DNA of 64,000 bases from Pararhizobium sp. IMCC21322 (GTDB taxonomy: Bacteria; Pseudomonadota; Alphaproteobacteria; Rhizobiales; GCA-2746425): positions 906,412 through 970,411 of the forward strand of contig NZ_CP132335.1 in assembly GCF_030758295.1 (NCBI RefSeq), read 5' to 3'. Positions 26,935 to 35,766 of the stretch are shown one piece after another. The number at the start of each line of letters is the position of its first letter. The stretch's first letter is position 1. The position numbers and the translations under genes are program-made. A model generated the notes under the pieces. That model was not told where the DNA came from, made no database searches, and saw only the letters and a list, made by a program, of their open reading frames with translations.

Positions 26935-27852
26935 TCAGCGGTGATATTTCGTCTCAATGGCTTCTGTTGTCAGGAGCTTGGCTTCCAGGTCGCGCGCGGA
27001 ATCATAGTCCATAAGGTCCATGATTTCCTCAATGCCAGCCAGTAAATCTGTCCGGTCGACCGGTATACCGGTTTCAATGACCTCTCGCATGACGCTCAGA
27101 GCTGTCTCCATGGCTCGTATGGCCGCAGCCGGCAGCATACGCGGCAGACTGATGCGTTGCACACCCAGTTCTTTCAGGCGGGGCAGGGGAATGAGCGGTG
27201 TTGTGGGCCGCGCACGTATGCCAAAACCCATATTGACCGAAACCGGCACGTCTGCTGCCTCAACCACCCGGGCAATTGTCTCTTCGGAATTGACCGCATC
27301 GGCAAAAATCATGTCAGCACCGGCCTCAACATAGGCTTTGATGCGATCCAGTGTTTTCTCCAGCCCTTCAACGGCCAGCGCATCAGTGCGCGCCACAATG
27401 ACAAAATCATCATCGCGCCGCGCCAGGCAGGCCGCCTCAATTTTCTTCTGCATTTCTGTGCTGTCGACCACCTCTTTGCCGCTCATATGGCCACAGCGTT
27501 TCGGGCTGACCTGATCTTCAATATTCACGCCGACAGCGCCAATGGCCTCAAATTCCTGGACAGTGTGATAGACATTGACCGGATTACCATAGCCCGTATC
27601 TGCATCACACGTGACCGGCAGATTGACCGCCCGCACGATGGCGCGGCACTGGTCCAGATTTTCCGCAAGGCCCATGACGCCCATATCGGCGATGCCCATT
27701 CGCGAGTTCGAGATAGCCGCTCCACTGGTCGCAACGGTTTTATAACCGGCTTTTTCGATCAGCCGGGCGCTGTAGCCATCATAGGCACCACAGGAAACGA
27801 TGAGATCATCGCCCGCCATGAACTCGCGATATTGTCTCGCTTTTGTCGGCAT
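26935..27852 (-). CDS. Isocitrate lyase/PEP mutase-family lyase (methylisocitrate/dimethylmalate lyase-like)
   Basis: A 305-residue ICL/PEPM protein. Landmarks are VSCGAYDGYSARLIEKAGY, the metal-binding VTCDADTGYGNP, the acid IEDQVSPKRCGH whose KRCGH loop supplies the catalytic Cys of C-C lyases, and VIVARTDAL. KRCGH separates it from PEP mutase and from many oxaloacetate decarboxylases. It favours cleavage of a 2-methylisocitrate- or 2,3-dimethylmalate-like substrate into pyruvate plus an acid. AAAGGA precedes the ATG at 27852. It lies 14 bases ahead of the aconitase-family gene, which may feed it. Confidence 0.9.
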   Translation of the reverse strand: MPTKARQYREFMAGDDLIVSCGAYDGYSARLIEKAGYKTVATSGAAISNSRMGIADMGVMGLAENLDQCRAIVRAVNLPVTCDADTGYGNPVNVYHTVQEFEAIGAVGVNIEDQVSPKRCGHMSGKEVVDSTEMQKKIEAACLARRDDDFVIVARTDALAVEGLEKTLDRIKAYVEAGADMIFADAVNSEETIARVVEAADVPVSVNMGFGIRARPTTPLIPLPRLKELGVQRISLPRMLPAAAIRAMETALSVMREVIETGIPVDRTDLLAGIEEIMDLMDYDSARDLEAKLLTTEAIETKYHR

Positions 27853-27889
27853 CAAAAAATCCTTTTGTTCAGGACCTGCCGCTTCGGGC

Positions 27890-29167
27890 CTATTGGCCGA
27901 GCACTGCAAAGGCCTCTGTCATGGCGTCTTTGGTCAGGTCTATATCCTGTTGTGTATGGGCGCTGGACAGATACATCAGCCCGCGTGCAATGATCTGCAC
28001 ATTGCGTTTCAACATTTCTGCAGCGAACCGTGCGGTCAGTTGCTTGTCAATATGGGCCGTGTCCGAGAGGTTGGTGATTTTGGGCAGGCCCAGAAAAATC
28101 TGCAGTGCTGAACCAACCCTTGTGACGCTGGCCGTAACGCCTGATGCATTTGCACATGCATTGGCGTGATCTTCCAAATCGGCAGCCATTGCATCAATAT
28201 CATTGTAAATCGTCGGCGCATGGCTGCGCAGATGATTGATACAGGCAATGGAGGCGGCAAGGCTGATGGGGTTCCCGTTAAACGTCCCCCGGTGCAACAT
28301 GCGGCCGGATGCAATCGGTTCCATAGCCTCTTTAGTACCTGCTATGGCACCAATCGGCATGCCTGATCCCATGGCCTTGCCGATGACAGCAATATCAGGA
28401 CAGACCTTCAACACCTGCTGGGCGCCGCCAACAGACAGCCGGTAGCCGGTGATGACTTCGTCAAAGATCAAAACGACGCCAAGTTCCTGTGTTTTTCGGC
28501 GGATGGCCTCCAGAAACCCTGCAGGTGGATACAGACACCCGCCATTCACAGCGATTGGCTCCAGAATAACAGCTGCATAATCCGAAGAGATCGCTGCCTC
28601 AAACCCGGCCGTATCGCCCCAATCCAGAATGGTCATATGAGACGCGGCATCTGGATTCTGGCCAATTGTAGCGGGGCCGTCATTCTGCGCATCATTGGCG
28701 AAATGGATGTTATCAAACCAGCCATGGTAATTGCAGCGAAACTTGATGACAGGCAATTTGCCGGTAACCGCACGCGCCGTACGCAGTGCCAAATGGGCAG
28801 CCTCAGAACCGGAGCTGACAAAGGCCGACTGTTCGGCACAAGGCAGCGTGTCGGCAATCAACTCTCCCAATTCCGCCTCGCCGGTATGCACAGAAGCGGT
28901 GCGCAAGCCAAGCTGGACCGCGTTCTGGATGGCGTCCACCACACAAGCTGGAGAATGACCGAGAATCAGCGGACCATAACCCAGCGCATAATCAACAAAG
29001 CCCGCGCCGGTTTCATCATAAATGTGCGCTTCCTCCGCACGTTTGGCCACGATCGGTGCAGGCAACTGGCGACCGCGCGGTGTCGAGGACACGCCGAACG
29101 CGACGCTTTTAAGCGCGCGTTCCCGGTAAGCTCGTCCATAGTCAAAGGCTTTGTCGGCAGGGTGCAT
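27890..29167 (-). CDS. Class III aminotransferase (glutamate-1-semialdehyde aminomutase-like)
   Basis: A 425-residue PLP enzyme. FVSSGSEAAHLALRTAR binds the cofactor phosphate, IFDEVITGYR holds the PLP-nitrogen Asp, and VIGKAMGSGMPIGAI carries the Schiff-base Lys. The overall pattern is GSA-aminomutase-like, a group with many catabolic transaminases. It is first in the five-gene operon, with operator site A 30 bases upstream of the ATG at 29167 (MHPADKAFD). It would move an amino group from an amine or beta/gamma-amino acid intermediate, giving a semialdehyde or keto acid. Confidence 0.9.
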   Translation of the reverse strand: MHPADKAFDYGRAYRERALKSVAFGVSSTPRGRQLPAPIVAKRAEEAHIYDETGAGFVDYALGYGPLILGHSPACVVDAIQNAVQLGLRTASVHTGEAELGELIADTLPCAEQSAFVSSGSEAAHLALRTARAVTGKLPVIKFRCNYHGWFDNIHFANDAQNDGPATIGQNPDAASHMTILDWGDTAGFEAAISSDYAAVILEPIAVNGGCLYPPAGFLEAIRRKTQELGVVLIFDEVITGYRLSVGGAQQVLKVCPDIAVIGKAMGSGMPIGAIAGTKEAMEPIASGRMLHRGTFNGNPISLAASIACINHLRSHAPTIYNDIDAMAADLEDHANACANASGVTASVTRVGSALQIFLGLPKITNLSDTAHIDKQLTARFAAEMLKRNVQIIARGLMYLSSAHTQQDIDLTKDAMTEAFAVLGQ

Positions 29168-29196
29168 TCTGGCTCTCGCAATTTGAAGATGCCCAT

Positions 29197-29218
29197 AATG
29201 TATTAACATTAGTACATT
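29197..29218. promoter_or_regulatory. Regulon operator site A (WWTGT-N12-ACAWW)
   Basis: AATGT, twelve bases, ACATT, starting 30 bases upstream of the aminotransferase ATG. The inner part contains AACATTAGT, close to sites B and E. The outer dyad extends to TAATGTA/TACATTA. The spacing is identical to sites B, C, D and E. Confidence 0.6.
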
Positions 29219-29259
29219 AAAGCAATCAAAAAGCGAAAGCGGCGGGACTTATCGAACGC

Positions 29260-29793
29260 CTAAAGAGCGCGTTCAACTTCCCGTTGGTGGTCGATCTCAT
29301 CTCGTTTGAGAATCAGCATGCCCATGAACTCAATGCCTGACTTCATGGAATCCATGATCAGCCTGACGGTATCACCAAGCGGCAGGCGGCCATCAACAAG
29401 CTGATATTTTTCCGGCAACTCAATCAGACCGAGAGACGTGAAAGACTTATAGTTCTTCTGAAGGTGGATACAGGACCAGTGCATGGTCATCGACAATTGC
29501 ATTTTCAGGAACGAGGAAGGCTGAGTGTGCCAGACCGTAACATCACTGTCGCTCATGATCTCAAAGCTGAGGCTGACCGCAGAATTCATGCGAAATTCAG
29601 CCGTGAACACATCGCTGGCAAGACCCTGGCAGCATTCAAAAATGTCCTGAAAATCGTGGCTTTTTATCGCACGCCTGACAGTCTGTTTGCCGTTTTGGCC
29701 TTCAAAATGAATGACGACCTCTTCACCTTTCGGCGCGGTTGATTCGATCAGGATTTCAGTGAAATCCAATTCATACGGGGCCGGCGGGTTCAC
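29260..29793 (-). CDS. Hypothetical protein, 177 residues
   Basis: Not recognised. It has no signal peptide or membrane helix, is probably cytosolic, and is rich in aromatic and Met residues in the middle (SDVTVWHTQPSSFLKMQLSM, then HWSCIHLQKNYKS). The C-terminus is helical and charged (MLILKRDEIDHQREVE). It is divergent from the FAD monooxygenase gene and shares its intergenic region with operator site B. It could therefore belong to the regulon or encode a sensor or binding protein for its substrate; that is speculation. Confidence 0.6.
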   Translation of the reverse strand: MNPPAPYELDFTEILIESTAPKGEEVVIHFEGQNGKQTVRRAIKSHDFQDIFECCQGLASDVFTAEFRMNSAVSLSFEIMSDSDVTVWHTQPSSFLKMQLSMTMHWSCIHLQKNYKSFTSLGLIELPEKYQLVDGRLPLGDTVRLIMDSMKSGIEFMGMLILKRDEIDHQREVERAL

Positions 29794-29990
29794 TTTGAAT
29801 CTCCTTCGAACGTCAAAAGCGGTTATTTCAGTGTCACGATAGAGCTTATCCGGCAGGCAGTATACAACAAGTGCGAACCGTGGTCACGGCGGCATGCGGG
29901 CCAATATGAAGACAGAAGCCTATGCGGTCTTTTCGACATTATTGCGACGCCAAGTACTGAAACTGGTTGCTGAGCCGGATTGATATGTAG

Positions 29991-30012
29991 TATGTATGTA
30001 ACATAATACATA
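29991..30012. promoter_or_regulatory. Regulon operator site B (WWTGT-N12-ACAWW)
   Basis: TATGT, twelve bases (ATGTAACATAAT), ACATA, about 30 bases before the FAD monooxygenase ATG. This is nearly the same distance as site A from the aminotransferase start. Its inner twelve bases are the closest match to site E. Confidence 0.6.
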
Positions 30013-30042
30013 TGTTTGTAAGTGAATTGGCTAGAGGATTAA

Positions 30043-31260
30043 ATGAGCGCTCACGTTTCAAAGCCGGATATCGTTATTTGCGGAGCCGGGCCTGTGGGCC
30101 TGACGGCTGCTCTGAAGCTGGCCAATCACGGCATAAGCAGCCACATTCTTGAAAAGCGTTCCACCTTGAGCCAGGCTTCAAAAGCCTCAACATTTCATCC
30201 CCCGACCCTGGAAATACTGGCGGAATTTGGCTTGTTGGATGTCATGCTGTCGCAGGGCTGCAAGGCGGAGCGCATCCAATATCGGGGAACCGGCGGTAAC
30301 ATTCTGGCCGAGTTTGATCAGGCTGTGCTGCAACGCGACACCATTGCACCTTACCGCATTCATCTGGAACAATCCGCAGTAACGCCCCATCTTCTGGAAA
30401 AGGCTCTGGCAACCGATCTTGTCAGGATCAGCTTTGATGCAGATGTGACAGAAACCGGTCAGGACGACAATCATGTCTGGGCCAGAACATCTGACGGGCA
30501 GACCGTGAGTGGTGCTTATCTGCTGGGGACCGATGGCGCGCGCAGCGCTGTCAGGCAGTCTCTCGGGTTAGAGCAGACCGGACATGTCTATCCCGGCCGG
30601 GTTCTGCGTTTGATAGTTGCTAAATCTTTCGGTGAATTAATGCCTGACATGGCTCCGGTTTCCTATATTTTTTCACAGGACAAGCGGTCTGTCAGCCTGC
30701 TGGAGATGCCGGATTGCTGGCGCATTATCATTCGAATTCCGCCAGGGGCCTCTGACGAAGAGGTGAAAGACCCGGCTTGGTACCGCCCGATTGTCGATGA
30801 GTTTCTGCCTCAATGCAGCACCGATCTGGAAATTCTGGGCACTGATGTTTACGGCGCCAGCAAGATGCTCTGCGATACCAACGCGGTTGGTCGGATCGGC
30901 CTGCTCGGCGACGCGGTCCATCTGACCAATACACGCGGCGGCATGAATATGAATTGTGGTTTCCACGATGCTTATGCAGTGGCCGATGCCATCATCGATG
31001 CCATGAATCATGGCAAATCCGAAAAATTTCATGAAGTGCTGCAGGAACGGCTCAGGATTGCGCGCGACGTCTTGCTGCCGCGAACCGATAAAAACGTCAC
31101 TGGCAAGGATGACTGGCTGACATTCATTGCAGACGCTGCGTCTAACCGGGTTAAAGCCCGCGCCTATCTGCTGACAAGCTCCATGCTCGACATGGCGCCG
31201 GAGCGCCTGTCCCATCCAGAACGCTTTTCCAACCCGGAACGCCTATCCAACAAAGTGTGA
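30043..31260 (+). CDS. FAD-dependent (group A) monooxygenase
   Basis: A 405-residue flavoprotein hydroxylase. It has the dinucleotide fold IVICGAGPVGLTAALKLANH at residues 11-30, the mid-protein DG motif LLGTDGARSAVRQSLG, and the second FAD motif GLLGDAVHLTNTRGG plus MNCGFHDAYAVADA. The usual proline after GDA(A/V)H is missing (LTNTRGG). Such enzymes hydroxylate, and sometimes open, aromatic or N-heteroaromatic rings with NAD(P)H and O2. A GTGA overlap couples it to the next gene. The C-terminus has an imperfect triplicate of PERLS(N/H), from an 18-base repeat. Confidence 0.88.
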   Translation: MSAHVSKPDIVICGAGPVGLTAALKLANHGISSHILEKRSTLSQASKASTFHPPTLEILAEFGLLDVMLSQGCKAERIQYRGTGGNILAEFDQAVLQRDTIAPYRIHLEQSAVTPHLLEKALATDLVRISFDADVTETGQDDNHVWARTSDGQTVSGAYLLGTDGARSAVRQSLGLEQTGHVYPGRVLRLIVAKSFGELMPDMAPVSYIFSQDKRSVSLLEMPDCWRIIIRIPPGASDEEVKDPAWYRPIVDEFLPQCSTDLEILGTDVYGASKMLCDTNAVGRIGLLGDAVHLTNTRGGMNMNCGFHDAYAVADAIIDAMNHGKSEKFHEVLQERLRIARDVLLPRTDKNVTGKDDWLTFIADAASNRVKARAYLLTSSMLDMAPERLSHPERFSNPERLSNKV

Positions 31261-31301
31261 ATGATATGACTGTTGATGACTTGACCGCTAATGACATGAC
31301 A
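31201..31301 (+). repeat. Back-to-back tandem repeats across a gene junction
   Basis: Three 18-base units (31201-31254, each beginning GA(A/G)CGC) end the monooxygenase gene. Immediately after, three 15-base units (31257-31301, encoding xxDxT) begin the next gene. Both are imperfect and in frame, and look like slippage products. Confidence 0.65.
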
Positions 31302-32018
31302 AGCCTGACCCCGGACCATCGTGTAGGTGTCTTGGTGCCGCCATCCAATCCCACCGTGGAACCGGAGACACGCTACCTGCTGCCATCCAATGTCGGCGTT
31401 CATTTCTCGCGCTTCAGTCCCATGCCCGACACGACACTGGAGGAGCGAAACCATATTTATCTGGACAGATACGAACAGAAGATCGGCGATTTTGGCGCCA
31501 TTGATCTGGCCGCTCTGATGATCGGGCTGACGGGCCCATCCTATCGTAACGGACCGGACGCAGATATCGAGAACTGCAATCGGCTGTCTGAAAAGCTTGG
31601 CAAACCGGTTGGAACTGCAAGCCTGGCAATTTCAGGCGCCTTGACGCATTTGGACGCGAAATCCATTGTGCTCGTCTCCCCCTATCCTGACTGGCTGACA
31701 CAACTCTCTGTTGCCTATTGGGAAGCACTAGGGGTTGAGGTGTGCCAGACCCGGAAAATGTCTGAAGAGTTCCGTGCCTACGAACTGACAACTGAAGAGG
31801 TTGCCGAAGCTCTTGCGGGCATCGGCAAAGCCAATGCTGATGCGGTTGTCTTAAGCGGAACAGGCATGATAACGGTCCCGGCCATCCAGATGGCTTCTGC
31901 TGAAACCGGGATGCCGCTTCTGTCATCCAATATCTGCAGTGCCTGGTGGCTGTTGCGCACAATCGGCGTGAAGACAGCCCCCAATCTCAATACAACCCTG
32001 GCGACACTTGCTCTTTAA
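31257..32018 (+). CDS. Asp/Glu racemase superfamily protein (arylmalonate decarboxylase/maleate isomerase fold)
   Basis: A 253-residue member of the AMDase/maleate cis-trans isomerase group. The opening is VGVLVPPSNPTVEPE and the central strand MIGLTGPSYRNG. The C-terminal half is DAVVLSGTGMITVPAIQMAS followed by SSNICSAWWLL. At the places where these enzymes carry catalytic Cys (the turn after the central strand, and the LSC of LSCGG in AMDase), this protein has LTGPSY and LSGTG. The only nearby Cys is in NICSA. The reaction is therefore open. It starts by GTGA overlap; ATG at 31266 is an alternative. Confidence 0.8.
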   Translation: MNDMTVDDLTANDMTSLTPDHRVGVLVPPSNPTVEPETRYLLPSNVGVHFSRFSPMPDTTLEERNHIYLDRYEQKIGDFGAIDLAALMIGLTGPSYRNGPDADIENCNRLSEKLGKPVGTASLAISGALTHLDAKSIVLVSPYPDWLTQLSVAYWEALGVEVCQTRKMSEEFRAYELTTEEVAEALAGIGKANADAVVLSGTGMITVPAIQMASAETGMPLLSSNICSAWWLLRTIGVKTAPNLNTTLATLAL

Positions 32019-32090
32019 ACGGTCGCCTCTTGATGTTATCAGTGCCTTCGATGGTTCGGAATACATTCTGAATTCTCAATCAGGTGAGTG

Positions 32091-32900
32091 ATGTTGAAAG
32101 AAACCAAAAAGAAGCCGAAGGGACGATCCAAGATCGACCATTCCGTCCAGGACGTCATACCGCTTTATTATCGTGTCTATGAAATACTGCGTAAGGAAAT
32201 AGAGCGCGGAGATTTTCCTGAAAATACGCCGCTCCCCGGTGAGCAGGAAATTGCCCTCCGGTTTGAGGTCTCCCGCGTGACTATCCGCCGGACCATGCTG
32301 TTGCTGGAAGAGGCGGATCTCATCACGCGCTTTCGCGGGCGTGGCACCTTCGCCAATCCTGCCGCGATCAAAACCGATGATGCGACAAATTACAGCGGCT
32401 TTGACCAGAATATCAAAGATTTTGAAGAAAACACCAAGGTTGAATTGATCAACTCTCAAACGGTCACCTTACCGGATTGGGCGCATGAGATCATTGGTGA
32501 TATCGGCCCGGTTCTGGAAATCGAATACACAAGACGTGAAAGCCAGCAACCCTTCTCCCACATCCGCGTCTACGTGCCGGAGCCGGAAGCCAGCAAACTG
32601 AACATTGACGAGTTGGGCAACCGGACCGTGACAACAGCGCTGGAAGATGCAGGCATCACAATCATTCACATGGACCAGAGACTGACGGCCATTGCAGCTG
32701 ATCCGGCTGAGGCCGGGCATCTGGGATTATCTGAAGGGCATCCGCTCATTCGGGTCCGGCGCGTTCTGTACGATGCAGATAATCGGCCCGTCCAATGTGT
32801 CGAGGCGACCTACAATCCCGAATTTTTCGAATATCGGGTTGAGCTGTCCCGCGAGAAACGCTTCGGTGGTGCGCCGCAATGGGTCGCGGCTAACAAATAA
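32091..32900 (+). CDS. GntR-family regulator, HutC/UTRA type
   Basis: A 269-residue regulator. The wHTH lies in PLPGEQEIALRFEVSRVTIR and LITRFRGRGTFA (residues about 25-90). A UTRA ligand domain follows (VLEIEYTRRESQQPFSHIRV, EGHPLIRVRRVLYD). HutC relatives repress catabolic operons and release DNA on binding a pathway substrate. ATG at 32091 is preferred over the adjacent GTG. It lies 72 bases after the racemase-fold gene on the same strand and is the obvious candidate to bind sites A-E, which have the paired TGT/ACA arms common in this family. Confidence 0.9.
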   Translation: MLKETKKKPKGRSKIDHSVQDVIPLYYRVYEILRKEIERGDFPENTPLPGEQEIALRFEVSRVTIRRTMLLLEEADLITRFRGRGTFANPAAIKTDDATNYSGFDQNIKDFEENTKVELINSQTVTLPDWAHEIIGDIGPVLEIEYTRRESQQPFSHIRVYVPEPEASKLNIDELGNRTVTTALEDAGITIIHMDQRLTAIAADPAEAGHLGLSEGHPLIRVRRVLYDADNRPVQCVEATYNPEFFEYRVELSREKRFGGAPQWVAANK

Positions 32901-32937
32901 AAGCATTAACGCGCGCGCACTATGTCTTCAGTTGACC

Positions 32938-34485
32938 CTATCGTCTGATGAATGGATTGGGGATATCGACATTTGTTGAAATCCAGACGCTTTTCAGCTC
33001 CAGATATTCCATCATGCCGGGAATGCCACCTTCACGGCCAATACCGCTCATCTTGAAGCCGCCAAACGGGGATGTAACGCTGGTAGAGCGGTAATTGTTC
33101 ACCCAGATGGTTCCGGCCCGAACCTTCTCCGTCATGCGGATGCCGCGCGCCAGGTTTTCTGTCCAGATACCGGCAGCCAGTCCGAACTTGATATCATTGG
33201 CGATGCGCACCGCATCCTCTTCCGTGTCAAAGGGAATAACTGACAATATCGGCCCAAAAACCTCTTCCTGTGCAATGCGCATGGAATTGTCGACATCTGC
33301 AAAAATGGTCGGCTCGTAAAACAGGCCGTTTGGATAGCCATCGACACTGGCGCGTTTGCCACCACGTACAAGCCGCGCGCCTTCTTCGGTGGCTATGCGC
33401 ACATAATCTTCGATCTTCTTGAGCTGCGGAGCTGTTGAAATAGGCGCAATCTGGGTGCTGGGATCTGACGGATGGCCAAACTTGATGTCTTCCAGAAATG
33501 TGACCAGTCGCTCCAGAAAGGCATCATGGATGGAGCGTTGTACCAAAAGCCGCGATCCAGCCACACAGGTCTGCCCGGAGGCCGCAAAAATTCCCGCGAC
33601 AGCACCTTTCAGCGCCTGATCGAGATCCGCATCTTCAAAAATGATATTTGGTGATTTGCCGCCAAGCTCCATCGTGACGCGCTTCATGGATCGGGCGGCC
33701 TGCTCATTGATGATCCGGCCAGCCTCCGGTCCGCCGGTAAAGGCGATGCGTTCCACATGGGGGTGAGACACCAGCGCCTCTCCCATTTCATGCCCGAAAC
33801 CGGTGACGACATTTACAACGCCTTTGGGAAAGCCGGCCAATTCCACCAGTTTGACAAATTCAAGCAGCGAGGCGGAGGTGAACTCTGATGGTTTCAACAC
33901 AACCGTATTGCCCGCCGCCAAAGCGGGTGCAAGTTTCAGACTGGTGAGCGGCAGCGGGGAGTTCCACGGCATGATACAGGCAACCACACCCAGTGGTTCA
34001 TAACGCGTGAAGTTGAAAACGCCCGGTTTGTCGCTGGGTATGGTCGACCCTTCGATTTTGTCAGCCAGACCACCATAATAATAATAATAGTTCGACATGT
34101 AGCGCATCTGATTGCCCAGTTCGGCGATCAGTTTGCCATTGTCCTTCATTTCCACAGATGCCAGCCAGTCCGCATTCTCCAGGATCAGATCACCAAGCTG
34201 CCGCAGAAGCTTGCCCCGTGCGCTGGCGGAAAGGCCGCGCCATTCAGGGTTCTCAAAGGCTGCCTGTGCAGACGCGCAGGCTCGTTCGACATCCGCATCG
34301 GTACCGCGTGCGATTTTTGACCACACTTCACCTGAGACGGGGTCTGTGCTTTCAATGTAGGAACCGGAGTCTGAGCCAGTGAAGGCTCCATCAATATAAT
34401 GGCCATAGACCCGCAGCCCGGCCTCATCCGTTGGTGTTGGTAAGATACCGCTATTGACAGGAGTCTTGAGCACAGAATCTAACAT
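32938..34485 (-). CDS. NAD(P)-dependent aldehyde dehydrogenase
   Basis: A 515-residue ALDH-superfamily enzyme. The N-terminal CIMPWNSPLPLTSLKLAPAL region, GFGHEMGEALVSH, the catalytic Glu in VTMELGGKSPN and the catalytic Cys in ASGQTCVAGSRLL are all intact. The C-terminal GGFKMSGIGREGG is typical of betaine/semialdehyde-type ALDHs. It would oxidise a (semi)aldehyde made by the aminotransferase or by oxidative deamination. It is convergent with the GntR gene and monocistronic. AAGGGAT precedes the ATG, and operator site C covers the leader. Confidence 0.94.
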   Translation of the reverse strand: MLDSVLKTPVNSGILPTPTDEAGLRVYGHYIDGAFTGSDSGSYIESTDPVSGEVWSKIARGTDADVERACASAQAAFENPEWRGLSASARGKLLRQLGDLILENADWLASVEMKDNGKLIAELGNQMRYMSNYYYYYGGLADKIEGSTIPSDKPGVFNFTRYEPLGVVACIMPWNSPLPLTSLKLAPALAAGNTVVLKPSEFTSASLLEFVKLVELAGFPKGVVNVVTGFGHEMGEALVSHPHVERIAFTGGPEAGRIINEQAARSMKRVTMELGGKSPNIIFEDADLDQALKGAVAGIFAASGQTCVAGSRLLVQRSIHDAFLERLVTFLEDIKFGHPSDPSTQIAPISTAPQLKKIEDYVRIATEEGARLVRGGKRASVDGYPNGLFYEPTIFADVDNSMRIAQEEVFGPILSVIPFDTEEDAVRIANDIKFGLAAGIWTENLARGIRMTEKVRAGTIWVNNYRSTSVTSPFGGFKMSGIGREGGIPGMMEYLELKSVWISTNVDIPNPFIRR

Positions 34486-34496
34486 TGGAATCCCTT

Positions 34497-34518
34497 AATG
34501 TTATGTTATGCTAACATT
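34497..34518. promoter_or_regulatory. Regulon operator site C (WWTGT-N12-ACAWW)
   Basis: AATGT, twelve bases, ACATT, embedded in a nine-base perfect dyad (TTAATGTTA at 34495-34503, TAACATTAA at 34512-34520). It ends about ten bases before the ribosome binding site of the ALDH gene. It is the most symmetrical of the five sites, though its inner bases differ most. Confidence 0.6.
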
Positions 34519-34622
34519 AATACTTTTTGACCTTACTGCGCAAGAGACGCGGGGGAAAAAACCCCTGCCGGACGCCGCGAACGGCTCCCCGAAAGACAGC
34601 GCTTGAAGAATCCAGTTGTATT

Positions 34623-34644
34623 AAGGTAGCGTTTATAATACATT
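34623..34644. promoter_or_regulatory. Regulon operator site D (degenerate)
   Basis: AAGGT, twelve bases ending TTTATAAT, then ACATT, 50-70 bases upstream of the solute-binding protein start. It has one mismatch to AATGT in the left arm and keeps the TATAATACAT right half seen in site B. This is the weakest of the five sites. Confidence 0.4.
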
Positions 34645-34695
34645 TAACCCAATCTACGCATTTCCAGCCCAAATGTTAACTACAGGAGAGTGACT

Positions 34696-35745
34696 ATGAA
34701 ATTCGGAACCCGCTTTACGGCAGCTGCTCTGGTTGCAGCCGGTCTTTCGGCCACAGCCTTTCTGCCGACTGTGGCAGACGCACGTGATCTCACAATTGTG
34801 GGATTTGGTGGCGGCTATCAGGATAGCGCACGTGAACACCTCTTTGAACCATTTGAAGCCAGTACCGGAATCGCTGTCAGCGATGATGTCTATAATGGCG
34901 AAATGGCCAAGGTTTATGGCATGGTCGAGGCTGGCGATGTCACTTATGACATCATCATGGTTGAGGCGCCTGAACTGGTCCGCGGTTGTGAAGATGGTGT
35001 GTTTGCCAAGCTTGACTACGATGTCATCGACAAATCCAAAATCATCGAAACTGCTGTTCACGAATGCGGTGTCGGCGGTGCCGGCTGGGGTGTTGTCGTG
35101 TTCTATGACAAGGCACGTCACGCAGAAGGCCCAACCAACCTTCAGGAATTCTGGGACACAGAAAAATTCCCGGGCAAGCGCTCTTTGCGCACAGGTCCGA
35201 AGATTACGCTTGAAGTGGCATTGATGGCTGATGGTGTAGCAAGTGCGGATGTTTATGACGTTCTGTCCACACCGGAAGGTGTTGACCGCGCTTTTGCAAA
35301 GCTGGATGAAATCAAGGACGATATTGTCTGGTGGAAATCCGGCGCTCAGCCGCTGCAATTCGTTGGCAGTGGTGAAGTCGACTATGCCTTTGGTTACACA
35401 GGCCGGATTATCCGGGCCATGGGTGAAGGCGCCGACTACGACATGAACTGGAACACGCTGCTTTACTCTGTTGATTATTGGGCTGTTGTCGAAGGCTCTC
35501 CAATGACCGAACAGGCAATGCAGATGGTTGACTACATCACAGACGCTGGTCCGCTGAGAAATCAAACGAATGTATGGCCATCCTCTCCTGCCAATAAGGA
35601 GATCAACATGGATCCGGAAATTCAGGCGAAGAACCCGGGTATGGTTCTGAACCATTCAGACAAGGGCCTGTTCCTGAACACAGAGTTCTGGATTGCAAAT
35701 GGTGATGATCTGGAAGCCCGATTTACATCCTGGGCAGCTCAGTAA
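34696..35745 (+). CDS. Polyamine/Fe-type ABC transporter substrate-binding protein (PotD/PotF-like)
   Basis: A 349-residue periplasmic binding protein. It has a Sec signal peptide (FTAAALVAAGLSATAFLPTV, then ADA) and then the family start DLTIVGFGGGYQDSARE. Further landmarks are AKVYGMVEAGDVTYDIIMVE, GVGGAGWGVVVFYDK and the hinge region EFWDTEKFPGKRSL. Type-2 folds of this group bind putrescine/spermidine, but also other amines and small organic cations. The ATG at 34696 has AGGAG seven bases upstream. It is followed by a strong hairpin, then by both permeases and the ATPase. Confidence 0.93.
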   Translation: MKFGTRFTAAALVAAGLSATAFLPTVADARDLTIVGFGGGYQDSAREHLFEPFEASTGIAVSDDVYNGEMAKVYGMVEAGDVTYDIIMVEAPELVRGCEDGVFAKLDYDVIDKSKIIETAVHECGVGGAGWGVVVFYDKARHAEGPTNLQEFWDTEKFPGKRSLRTGPKITLEVALMADGVASADVYDVLSTPEGVDRAFAKLDEIKDDIVWWKSGAQPLQFVGSGEVDYAFGYTGRIIRAMGEGADYDMNWNTLLYSVDYWAVVEGSPMTEQAMQMVDYITDAGPLRNQTNVWPSSPANKEINMDPEIQAKNPGMVLNHSDKGLFLNTEFWIANGDDLEARFTSWAAQ

Positions 35746-35766
35746 TAGACTTTAAAAATTAAAACA

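Noticed and set aside
22108-32018. Assignment of the catabolic locus to aerobic nicotinate (nic) or vitamin B6 degradation
   Set aside because: Isochorismatase, racemase-fold and FAD-monooxygenase genes are shared in type. But NicX/NicD-like or pyridoxolactonase/MHPCO-type partners are not seen, and the aconitase and ICL genes do not fit.
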